DNA of 64,000 nt, taken from CAYQQU01 sp964419545 (lineage in GTDB: Bacteria; Bacteroidota; Bacteroidia; Chitinophagales; Saprospiraceae). This document shows positions 1-6,598 of the stretch, piece after piece. The stretch lies in assembly GCA_964419545.1 (NCBI GenBank), contig CAYQQU010000022.1:1-64000 (forward strand), written 5' to 3'. The notes under the pieces are model-generated. The model was not told the origin of the DNA. It saw nothing but the letters and a program-made list of their open reading frames with translations, and ran no database searches. The position numbers and the translations under genes are program-made. Every line of letters starts with the position of its first letter. Position 1 is the stretch's first letter.

Positions 1-444
1 CGGGTAAAACTGAAAAGCCTTTACCCCTCATTTTTATCTTGACAGACTACTAGTACATTTTGAAGTGCTGCGCCGGGAAACTATACTATGGGATAGTCAT
101 ACCATTGCCCCGACACCGCTGCCGAGTTCTAACCACTGGCCGGGCAGGGACGTCCAGGCTGTAAGGTTGAATAACAAAACGGGTAAAAGGTGCTTGATTT
201 TCATAGGGTTAAATTTTATTCGTAAAATAATATGCCGAAACCAAGAAGGATGAAGAAATGGTGATGCCGGAAAAATAGGACGGGAAAGAAACAGGAGGGT
301 TGCCGGAATCTGGCAAAAGCTTGCCGGAATCTGGTAAATCGGGGGGGGAACTCCGGGCGCAACTTGGAAGTGGTAGCCGAAGGGTGGCTGGGGAGAACTA
401 CGGGCGCGGCTTAAAAATTGCACCCGGAGGGCAGCTGGAGGGAA
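1..444. other. non-coding left edge with short repeats
   Basis: I see no convincing gene here. Positions 301-334 carry two direct copies of TGCCGGAATCTGG. Positions 350-444 carry two degenerate units that begin GAACT(C/A)CGGGCGC and resemble the hairpin at 445-476. The short open frames on both strands have no recognisable domain or codon pattern. Confidence 0.5.
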
Positions 445-476
445 CTCCGGGCGCAACTTAAAAGTTGCAGCCGGAG
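445..476 (-). terminator. hairpin just downstream of the anti-sigma-like gene
   Basis: CTCCGG, two bases, GCAACTT, AA, AAGTTGC, two bases and CCGGAG form a long, nearly perfect hairpin. It starts two bases after the stop codon of the minus-strand gene at 478-1260. It is the third and best of three degenerate 45-50 bp units spanning about 350-477. There is no clear T run on the minus strand, so it may be a 3'-end stabilising element rather than a true intrinsic terminator. Confidence 0.45.
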
Positions 477-477
477 C

Positions 478-1260
478 TCAAAACACCAAATACCGCCAAA
501 AGCTATTCAGCTTCGCCAACAGCGCCGCCGCTTCGCTCCGGCGGTAATGGTCGGGATTGCCAGCGATGGTATTCAGTAAATCGCGCGCCGGGGCTTCTTC
601 GCCCCTCGAGAGGTAGACGTTCGCCAGCAGCCATTGGGCGTCCTCGCGGATGGTGACGTCAGCGCTTGCTTCCGAAAGCGCGCTGAAAACCCTTTCCGCG
701 GCGGCGTAATCTTCCTGGTCGGCGTAGAGCTTTCCGAGCAGCAGTTGGGCCTGGTCGGCGTATGGAGAGCCGGCTTCGGCCCGGAGCATCCGGATCGCTT
801 CGTCTACCGCACCGTCTTGGTAAGCCCCGCGGGCGGGTTGCAGCGCTTCGCCGGCGGGCGCGTCGCTGCGGATGCCGGCAGCGGACTCCAGGTCGAGGGC
901 GCCGCCGAGCAGGGCCTGGTCGCTGTAGTTCTGATTGGCCCACCAGAGGGGAATGCCCAGCAGGAGCAGCACCGAGGCCGCGGCCGATACCCGGTACAGG
1001 AAGCGGCGGCGGGTGATGGACACGACGCGGGCGCCTTCATCGGCCGGCAGTTGCTTTTTTTCGGCTTTCCAGCCGGCCATTTGCTCGCGCAACCGGTCCT
1101 GATCGAGCAGGCGCAGGGCGCGCTGTTCCAGGCGTTCCAGTTCGAGGGCTTCGGCCAGGGCGGCGTCCTTTTCGACTTCCTGCTCGAAGGAACGTTCCTG
1201 TTCGGCGGTCATCCGGCCGTACAGATAGTTTTCTATGCGGATTTGATCTTGCTCATTCAT
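478..1260 (-). CDS. single-pass membrane protein, anti-sigma-factor-like with periplasmic TPR region
   Basis: The protein has 260 residues. Residues 1-90 are hydrophilic and probably cytoplasmic; they start with a helical IENYLYGRMTAEQE segment of the kind seen in Bacteroidota anti-sigma-like proteins. One membrane segment lies at about residues 92-108 (VSAAASVLLLLGIPLWW) after a basic RRR stop. Residues 150-255 contain TPR-like helices (DQAQLLLGKLYADQEDYAAAERVFSAL). The start codon is 5 bases after the stop of the upstream sigma-factor gene, so the two form an operon. By analogy with sigma/anti-sigma pairs I infer that it sequesters the sigma factor. No zinc-binding anti-sigma motif is visible, so the role rests on layout and context only. 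Confidence 0.65.
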   Translation of the reverse strand: MNEQDQIRIENYLYGRMTAEQERSFEQEVEKDAALAEALELERLEQRALRLLDQDRLREQMAGWKAEKKQLPADEGARVVSITRRRFLYRVSAAASVLLLLGIPLWWANQNYSDQALLGGALDLESAAGIRSDAPAGEALQPARGAYQDGAVDEAIRMLRAEAGSPYADQAQLLLGKLYADQEDYAAAERVFSALSEASADVTIREDAQWLLANVYLSRGEEAPARDLLNTIAGNPDHYRRSEAAALLAKLNSFWRYLVF

Positions 1261-1265
1261 GACGA

Positions 1266-1880
1266 TTACTTTAAAAAGTTAGCGAGTAGCGGCTGTTCTT
1301 CGATCTTCCGCTTGAGCTGCTCCCGGCACCGTTTGGCGGCCTTCTTGGCCTGGTTGGCGTTTTTCAGCCCCCGTTCCTCGGCCACCTCCTTCAGGCTCCG
1401 GGCCATAAAATAGTAGAGGTGCAGCACCTCTCGGCATTTGTCCGTCAGCTCGCTGAGCAGCCGGCGGAGTATTTTGTCTTTCTTTTGCGCCTCTTCGTCC
1501 GCTTCTTCCAGCAGTACCAGGTCTTCCGGGCTGTGCTCCGCTTCGCGGGTCTCCGGGATCTCCAGCGGCTCGGTGGCGTAGGTGATCCGCTCGATCTTCT
1601 TTCCGCCCGAGCGGATCAGGTTTTTGCAAACCCCGATGAGAAACGTCCGTACCGCGCTCTTGGCCTGGTATTTTCCGCTCCGGATCAGATCGTCTACGAG
1701 GATGATCCCTTCCTGGACCACTTCGTCGACATCGAGCCGGTGCGCGCCGTAGGCGGCGATCATCTCGCGGACTTTGCCGTTGACGACCGGGTCCAGATAG
1801 AGCTGCTTCAGGGCCTGATTGCGCTTGTTTTCATCATTTCCCCGAATTGCTTCGAGGATCTCATCATTGGAGTATTCCAT
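1266..1880 (-). CDS. sigma-70 family (ECF-like) RNA polymerase sigma factor
   Basis: The protein has 204 residues, the usual size for a small sigma factor. A region-2-like segment (residues about 25-90: AYGAHRLDVDEVVQEGIILVDDLIRSGKYQAKSAVRTFLIGVCKNLI) is followed by an acidic linker. A region-4 helix-turn-helix lies at about residues 140-195 (LSELTDKCREVLHLYYFMARSLKEVAEERG, then basic repeats). It would direct RNA polymerase to a dedicated promoter set. It is the first gene of an operon with the membrane protein at 478-1260 and is divergent from the CHAT-protease gene at 1947, with 66 bases between the two start codons. That suggests shared or mutual control. Confidence 0.85.
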   Translation of the reverse strand: MEYSNDEILEAIRGNDENKRNQALKQLYLDPVVNGKVREMIAAYGAHRLDVDEVVQEGIILVDDLIRSGKYQAKSAVRTFLIGVCKNLIRSGGKKIERITYATEPLEIPETREAEHSPEDLVLLEEADEEAQKKDKILRRLLSELTDKCREVLHLYYFMARSLKEVAEERGLKNANQAKKAAKRCREQLKRKIEEQPLLANFLK

Positions 1881-1946
1881 AATTCATAAATTAGTGTGTG
1901 CTTTGCGGGTGAGGGACCCATTTGCCGGGAAGTGAATTTAAGAAAT
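1881..1946. promoter_or_regulatory. divergent promoter region between sigma factor and CHAT protein
   Basis: These 66 bases separate the outward-facing start codons at 1880 (minus) and 1947 (plus), so both promoters must lie here or within the neighbouring coding ends. A GTGCTTTG run near 1898 loosely resembles the Bacteroidota -7 element TAnnTTTG, but no full promoter can be called with confidence. Confidence 0.35.
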
Positions 1947-4900
1947 ATGAACAAGTTGCTGCAAGCCGGCCTCCGGAAATCGCTTTTCTTCTTCGGCGTC
2001 CTCCTCCTGACGGGAAGCATGGCGGCGCAACCGCATCACCCGACGCCGGGGGAAGTGCTGCTGCGGGAAGGCCGCTACCAGGCTGCTCTCGACTGGACCG
2101 CCGAGCGACTGAGCACGGACAGCCTGCCCGAGCTCGCCCGCCTGTACAACCTGCGGGGCAACGCCCTGCGACGACAAGGAGCTATCGAAGCGGCCATCGC
2201 GGCCCACCAAAAGGCTCTGGAACTGCGACAACGCCATTTCGGGCGCCTGTCCGTGCCCGCTTCCAACTCTTACCAGAACCTCGGCAACTGTTATCTGGAC
2301 CTGCACCGGACCGACCGGGCGCTCTCTTTTCTCCACCAAGCCCGCAAGATCCGGGAAAGCAACCCAGCCGCCTCACCCGACGATCTCGCCTCGGTATACA
2401 ACAGCCTCGGCGCCGCCTACCGGCAACAAAAAAACTACGACCGGGCCGAAAGGGTGCTGCGCCGGGCGCTCGCCATACGCACCGGGCAATATGGCCGGCG
2501 CGACAGCAGCCTTGCGCCGCTGCTGCTCAACCTGAGCTCCGTCCTCCTCGACCGGCAAAAGCCGCTCGACGCCTGTGAATTGCTCGACGAACTACTGACC
2601 GTCCTGGCAGGGGCGTCGACAGCTGACCGCCCCCTGCAGGCCCTCGCTCACAACAATATGGGCTACTGCCAGTATCAGCTCGGGCGCCCCGAAGCGGCCC
2701 GGCAGTTCCATCAGCAGGCCGTCGGGCTGGTGGAAGGCAGCGCCGACCACTACCTGGTGCTCGCCGACTGCCTGGTGGGCCTCGGCCAATGCTACCTCAA
2801 CCTCGCCGAACCGGCGGAAGCCGAGCCCCTCCTGCGCCAGGCGCTTTCTCTCTACGAGCGCAGCCCCCAACCCGACCCGCTCAAAATCGCCGACGTCGCC
2901 AACGATCTGGGCCTCTGCTACCGGCAAATGGAACGGTACGAAGCGGCGGTGGGGCGCCACGAACAGGCCATCGGCCTTTACCTGGACCAGGGCGAAGAAA
3001 AACATCCCAACCTGACCGGCTTCTATTTCAACCTGGCGCAATGCTATGCGGAACAAGGCATGGCCGCTGCGGCGCGTTCTTTTTTCGAGGCCGTGCTGCG
3101 AGGCCCCGCCACGGGTGAACTGCCGCTGCTCGCCCGACTGCACCTGGGCCAGACTTTTCTCCTGGAAAAGCGACCGGCGGAAGCGCTCAAGCATTTTCAA
3201 CTGGCCCGGCAATCGTTCGCGCGCCAGGCTTCCCCCGATCCTTTTTTCCGGCACTTCCTCGACTACGCCTTCGGGCTGGCGCAATCCCAGGCAGGTGATT
3301 ACGGTGCAGCGGAGCGATCGTTCGAGCAGGCCCTGGCGATAATTGATGCTTCCGGTTCCGGCCGGCTTTTCCCCTACGAGCAAGCCCGCATCCTCACCGC
3401 GCAGGGGTACGCCCTTCAGCGCCGGGGCCGTCTGCTGCCCGCTCTCGAAGTCTACCGGCGCGCCGAAGCCCTGACCCGTTCCATGAAAGCAAGCTTTCGC
3501 AACCAGCGGTCCGGGCTCTACCTCCAGGGTAACTTTTTCGACTTATACCACCGGCTTGTCGACCTTTGTTTTCAGTTGTCGGAAAAAGACCGGCAATACG
3601 CCGCGCTCGCCTTCCGATACGCCGAAGCTTACAAGGCCGCCCACCTGCGATGGCTGCTGCAACGCAGCCGCGCCCGCTCGTTCGCCGGCGTTCCCGACAG
3701 CCTGGTGCAGCTCGAAAAACAACTGCAACGGGAGCGCGCCTTTTACGCCCGCCGCTGCCGGGAAACAGAAGCCGACCTCTATGCCGGGCCGCAGGCGAAA
3801 ACCGAATGCTACCGGCAACTGCGAAGCATCAACGACCAGCTCGCCCTACTGGAAGAAAGGCTGCAGCACCAGTATCCGGCCTACGCCAACCTGCGGCGCC
3901 AGGCGTCTCCGCCCGATATCGAAGCCACCCGCCGCTGGCTCACGCCCCATCAGGCGCTGCTGGAATATACGCTCACCGACTCAATGCTCTACACCTTTGT
4001 CCTGACCACCGATACACTCGTGCTTTTAAAACAGGAGCTGCCGCCCGATTTTGTGCTGCGGGTCGAAGAACTCTACAACCTGCTGAACCGCTCGCCCCGG
4101 GCGTTTCCCGATCCGGCGCAGGCCTCCGCCCGCTACGCGGCACTGGCGCATCAGCTCTACCGGCAGCTGATCCAGCCCGCGGCGCCGTACCTGCGGGAAG
4201 AGCTTATCGTCATTCCCGACGGCATTTTGTGCTATTTCCCGTTCGACGCCCTCCTCGTCCGACCCGCCGACAAGCCGCACCTTTTCGCGAGGCACGACTA
4301 CCTGGTGCGCCACCACGCCATCAGCTACGGCTACGCCGCTGCGCTGCTTCGCCTGATGCGGGAGCAGGCGCCGGCCGGCGGGCAGAAGCAACTCCTGGCA
4401 TTCGCCCCTTCCTTCGACACGCATCCTTTTTTGCCGCCCCTGGATTTCAATGCACCGGAAGCCGAAGCGATTAGCCGCATGATCCCGGGAAAAAACTTCG
4501 CCGGCGAAGCCGCCCACAAAAGCCGCTTCCTGGCGCTCGCGCCGCACTACCGACTCCTGCACCTGGCCACCCATAGCTCGCTCGATCACCAGACCCCCGA
4601 CAATTCCTTCCTCGCGTTTCACGGCGACGGGGCAACGCATAACCTCTATTTACCGGAAGTATACGGCCTGTCGCTCTCCGCCGACTTGGTCACCCTCAGC
4701 GCCTGCCAGACGGGCGTCGGCCGGCTGCGCCGCGGCGAAGGGCTGATCAGCATGGCCCGCGCTTTTGCCTACGCCGGCGCCAAGAGCATCGTCGCCTCCC
4801 TCTGGAGCATCGACGACGAGCAATCGAATAAGATCATGCAGCTGTTTTACCGGGAACTGGTGGCAGGGAAAGCGAAAGACCGAGCACTCGCCAACAGTAA

Positions 4901-5078
4901 ACTTGCGTACCTCGACGAGGCTCCGCACGCCCGCGCCCATCCCTACTACTGGGCGGCGCTGACCACCATCGGCGACCAGCGGCCGGTGAGCGGCCTGGGC
5001 GGCTTTTCCCGGTATTGGTGGCTGGCGGCGGCAGCAGCGATCGTGGGGACGGCTTGGTTGCTCAAGAAGAGAAGGTGA
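1947..5078 (+). CDS. secreted TPR-CHAT domain protein (caspase-fold protease) with C-terminal membrane anchor
   Basis: The protein has 1043 residues from the ATG at 1947. This start gives a normal signal peptide (MNKLLQAGLRKSLFFFGVLLLTGSMAAQ); an upstream in-frame ATG at 1896 would add 17 unlikely residues. Many TPR repeats fill residues about 35-480, a linker with coiled-coil character follows, and a CHAT domain lies at about 690-1020. The caspase-like dyad is visible as His876 (HLATHS) and Cys920 (LSACQTG). The tail has one membrane segment followed by LKKRR, so the body should be periplasmic and anchored in the inner membrane. CHAT domains are clan CD proteases, often activated through attached repeats. 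The divergent sigma/anti-sigma-like operon makes a signalling role plausible. The substrate is unknown. Confidence 0.85.
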   Translation: MNKLLQAGLRKSLFFFGVLLLTGSMAAQPHHPTPGEVLLREGRYQAALDWTAERLSTDSLPELARLYNLRGNALRRQGAIEAAIAAHQKALELRQRHFGRLSVPASNSYQNLGNCYLDLHRTDRALSFLHQARKIRESNPAASPDDLASVYNSLGAAYRQQKNYDRAERVLRRALAIRTGQYGRRDSSLAPLLLNLSSVLLDRQKPLDACELLDELLTVLAGASTADRPLQALAHNNMGYCQYQLGRPEAARQFHQQAVGLVEGSADHYLVLADCLVGLGQCYLNLAEPAEAEPLLRQALSLYERSPQPDPLKIADVANDLGLCYRQMERYEAAVGRHEQAIGLYLDQGEEKHPNLTGFYFNLAQCYAEQGMAAAARSFFEAVLRGPATGELPLLARLHLGQTFLLEKRPAEALKHFQLARQSFARQASPDPFFRHFLDYAFGLAQSQAGDYGAAERSFEQALAIIDASGSGRLFPYEQARILTAQGYALQRRGRLLPALEVYRRAEALTRSMKASFRNQRSGLYLQGNFFDLYHRLVDLCFQLSEKDRQYAALAFRYAEAYKAAHLRWLLQRSRARSFAGVPDSLVQLEKQLQRERAFYARRCRETEADLYAGPQAKTECYRQLRSINDQLALLEERLQHQYPAYANLRRQASPPDIEATRRWLTPHQALLEYTLTDSMLYTFVLTTDTLVLLKQELPPDFVLRVEELYNLLNRSPRAFPDPAQASARYAALAHQLYRQLIQPAAPYLREELIVIPDGILCYFPFDALLVRPADKPHLFARHDYLVRHHAISYGYAAALLRLMREQAPAGGQKQLLAFAPSFDTHPFLPPLDFNAPEAEAISRMIPGKNFAGEAAHKSRFLALAPHYRLLHLATHSSLDHQTPDNSFLAFHGDGATHNLYLPEVYGLSLSADLVTLSACQTGVGRLRRGEGLISMARAFAYAGAKSIVASLWSIDDEQSNKIMQLFYRELVAGKAKDRALANSKLAYLDEAPHARAHPYYWAALTTIGDQRPVSGLGGFSRYWWLAAAAAIVGTAWLLKKRR

Positions 5079-5093
5079 AAATGTAGAACTGTA

Positions 5094-5150
5094 GCGATTC
5101 TCGGTTTGAAACATTGTTGTGCTCTCGTACAGCGGGTCGAGCTATCGGTA
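5094..5150 (-). repeat. interspersed repeat X, copy 1
   Basis: Read on the minus strand this matches copies at 10261-10322 and 61090-61151: ctaccgatagctcg, a variable block, gagagcacaacaatgyttcaa, then ccgagaatcgc. All copies are intergenic. The function is unknown. Confidence 0.6.
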
Positions 5151-5175
5151 GCAGCTCTGTACCGGAGGCCCCTCG

Positions 5176-5265
5176 TGGTGTGTAACTCCTGTTTTGTATT
5201 GAAGATCAATTGCTTAAATGTGATTTTCAGCAGAAATTTTTATGAGGAACTCGTGTTACACACCA
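5176..5265. repeat. diverged copy of the TGGTGTGTAAC inverted-repeat element
   Basis: The ends are TGGTGTGTAAC and GTTACACACCA, exactly as in the two 123-bp copies at 32879 and 37975. The interior is shorter (90 bp in total) and diverged, although ATTTTCAGCAGAAATTTTTATGAGGAACT still aligns with the right half of the full-length copies. No target-site duplication is left (CCTCG against ATCTT), which suggests an older insertion. Confidence 0.7.
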
Positions 5266-5314
5266 ATCTTTCGAAACAGGCTACCGATATCTTGCGCCTC
5301 CGGCGCTGCGAATT

Positions 5315-5455
5315 AACCCGGATTATTCATGGGGTCGTCGTCATGACGGTCGTCAGGCTGGCGTTCGCCTTGGAGGGCGACGCGCAGGCGAATCCTCAGA
5401 TACGGTAAATGAGCGGGGCCGAATGGCGGCCGGCAATAGGTGAATAATCCGGGTT
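5315..5455. repeat. 141-bp element with perfect 15-bp terminal inverted repeats (REP-like family)
   Basis: AACCCGGATTATTCA at 5315-5329 is matched perfectly by TGAATAATCCGGGTT at 5441-5455. The interior shares blocks with the repeat at 23640 (the start and 'cagatacggt..atgagcgggg'). Related ends occur at 18379-18442 and 41222-41273. The intergenic stretch 5079-5563 holds only this and the two preceding repeats. Confidence 0.75.
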
Positions 5456-5563
5456 GGCCATCTTGAAATGATTAAAAGCACCCACATATTAAATCATTAC
5501 GATCGGACATTCCGGGGTTAATTGAGACATTTTGGGACATTTCCCACTTCTTCAGTTCCTTGT

Positions 5564-6595
5564 TCAATCCCATCCAATCCCCACGCTTAGCTCCGCCGAC
5601 GGCCCCAGCCAGTTGCTCCAGCCTACGGGCATATCGACGGCGAAGCCGATGGTGACGCTATAGTTATCTTCTTCTCCGAAGAGGCCCTGGCCCAGCATGT
5701 AGCCGCCTTCGAAGTGCAGGAGGCGGTTGGTGCCGGCGCCGAAGCCGCCCCACATCCGGTTGTTGTATTGCACCCGGAGGTTGAGGTCGGCGCTGAGGGG
5801 CGCGTTCTGCAAAAGGGTCTGGAAGCTGTTGTCGGGCACGTAGCGCACCCACAGGGAAGGCTCCAGGAGCAGTTTACGGGAGAGCTTCAGCACGCTGCCG
5901 GTGATCAGGTAAAAATGCTGGACGCGATCCAGCTCGAAGCCGCCCTCCTGGGGGCTGCCCAGGTTCAGCGTGAACGTCTGCGGCACCGAGAGGCCGGCGT
6001 AGAATTCGGTAAAGATCTTTTCGGGTAAGACGCTGGGGTCGTAGGTCTGCCAGCGGTAGAAGACGCCCAGGGCCATATCGGCGTACGACTGGTTGAGGAT
6101 GCCCTCGACGGCGAGGTCGGGCTGCGCCTCCTGGAAGCGGATCTCGTCCATATTGACGCGGTACCAGACCGCCCCGACGTTGACGCCGATGGAGAGGTAA
6201 TTTTCCGCCAGGGGGTTTTTGTCGAAAAAGAGGAGGTAGGCGTAATTGCCGTAGATGCTGTTGGTGCCGATGGCGCCGGCCTGGTCGCCCATTGCGAAGA
6301 AGCCCAGCTTCGTAGAAGTTTCTTTGGGGAAATATTCGAAGCGGGCGTTGTAAGTCGCCGGCGCGCCTTCGAAGCCGATCCACTGCTGGCGATAGGCCGC
6401 GTTGAAGGCGTAGCGTTTATTTTTGGTTTCCAGGTAGATGTGATTGACGGCGGCAGGGTTGAGGATCTGCCAGTTGTAGCGGTAGAGCGTACTCAGGTCG
6501 AGCTGCTGGGCGGACATCCCGCCGAAAGCCAGCAGCAGCAAAGCGGTTACAATGGGGCGTAACATGGTCAGGTGTGTTTTAATCCGGGTGTTCAC
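5564..6595 (-). CDS. PorP/SprF family type IX secretion outer-membrane protein
   Basis: The protein has 343 residues. A signal peptide (MLRPIVTALLLLAFGGMSAQQ) follows a short N-terminal extension, so ATG 6565 is an alternative start. The mature N-terminus LSTLYRYNWQILNPAAVNH is the family hallmark (an 'NPA' motif after the first strand). It is followed by alternating beta-strand sequence of an outer-membrane barrel (YRQQWIGFEGAPATYNARF, LGFFAMGDQAGAIG). PorP/SprF proteins partner with T9SS type B cargo at the cell surface. It starts only 3 bases after the stop of the upstream caspase-domain gene, so the two are almost certainly co-transcribed. It differs from the canonical PorP/SprF in keeping only part of the usual C-terminal pattern. 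Confidence 0.85.
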   Translation of the reverse strand: MNTRIKTHLTMLRPIVTALLLLAFGGMSAQQLDLSTLYRYNWQILNPAAVNHIYLETKNKRYAFNAAYRQQWIGFEGAPATYNARFEYFPKETSTKLGFFAMGDQAGAIGTNSIYGNYAYLLFFDKNPLAENYLSIGVNVGAVWYRVNMDEIRFQEAQPDLAVEGILNQSYADMALGVFYRWQTYDPSVLPEKIFTEFYAGLSVPQTFTLNLGSPQEGGFELDRVQHFYLITGSVLKLSRKLLLEPSLWVRYVPDNSFQTLLQNAPLSADLNLRVQYNNRMWGGFGAGTNRLLHFEGGYMLGQGLFGEEDNYSVTIGFAVDMPVGWSNWLGPSAELSVGIGWD

Positions 6596-6598
6596 CGG

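Noticed and set aside
97..456. 119-residue minus-strand frame at the left edge
   Set aside because: It runs through the degenerate hairpin repeats, starts in low-complexity sequence and shows no family pattern.
1947..5078. TPR-CHAT protein as part of a type III-E CRISPR (Craspase) system
   Set aside because: There is no Cas7-11/gRAMP, no array and no Csx partner in the window, and the protein has a signal peptide and membrane anchor, which the cytoplasmic Craspase subunit lacks.
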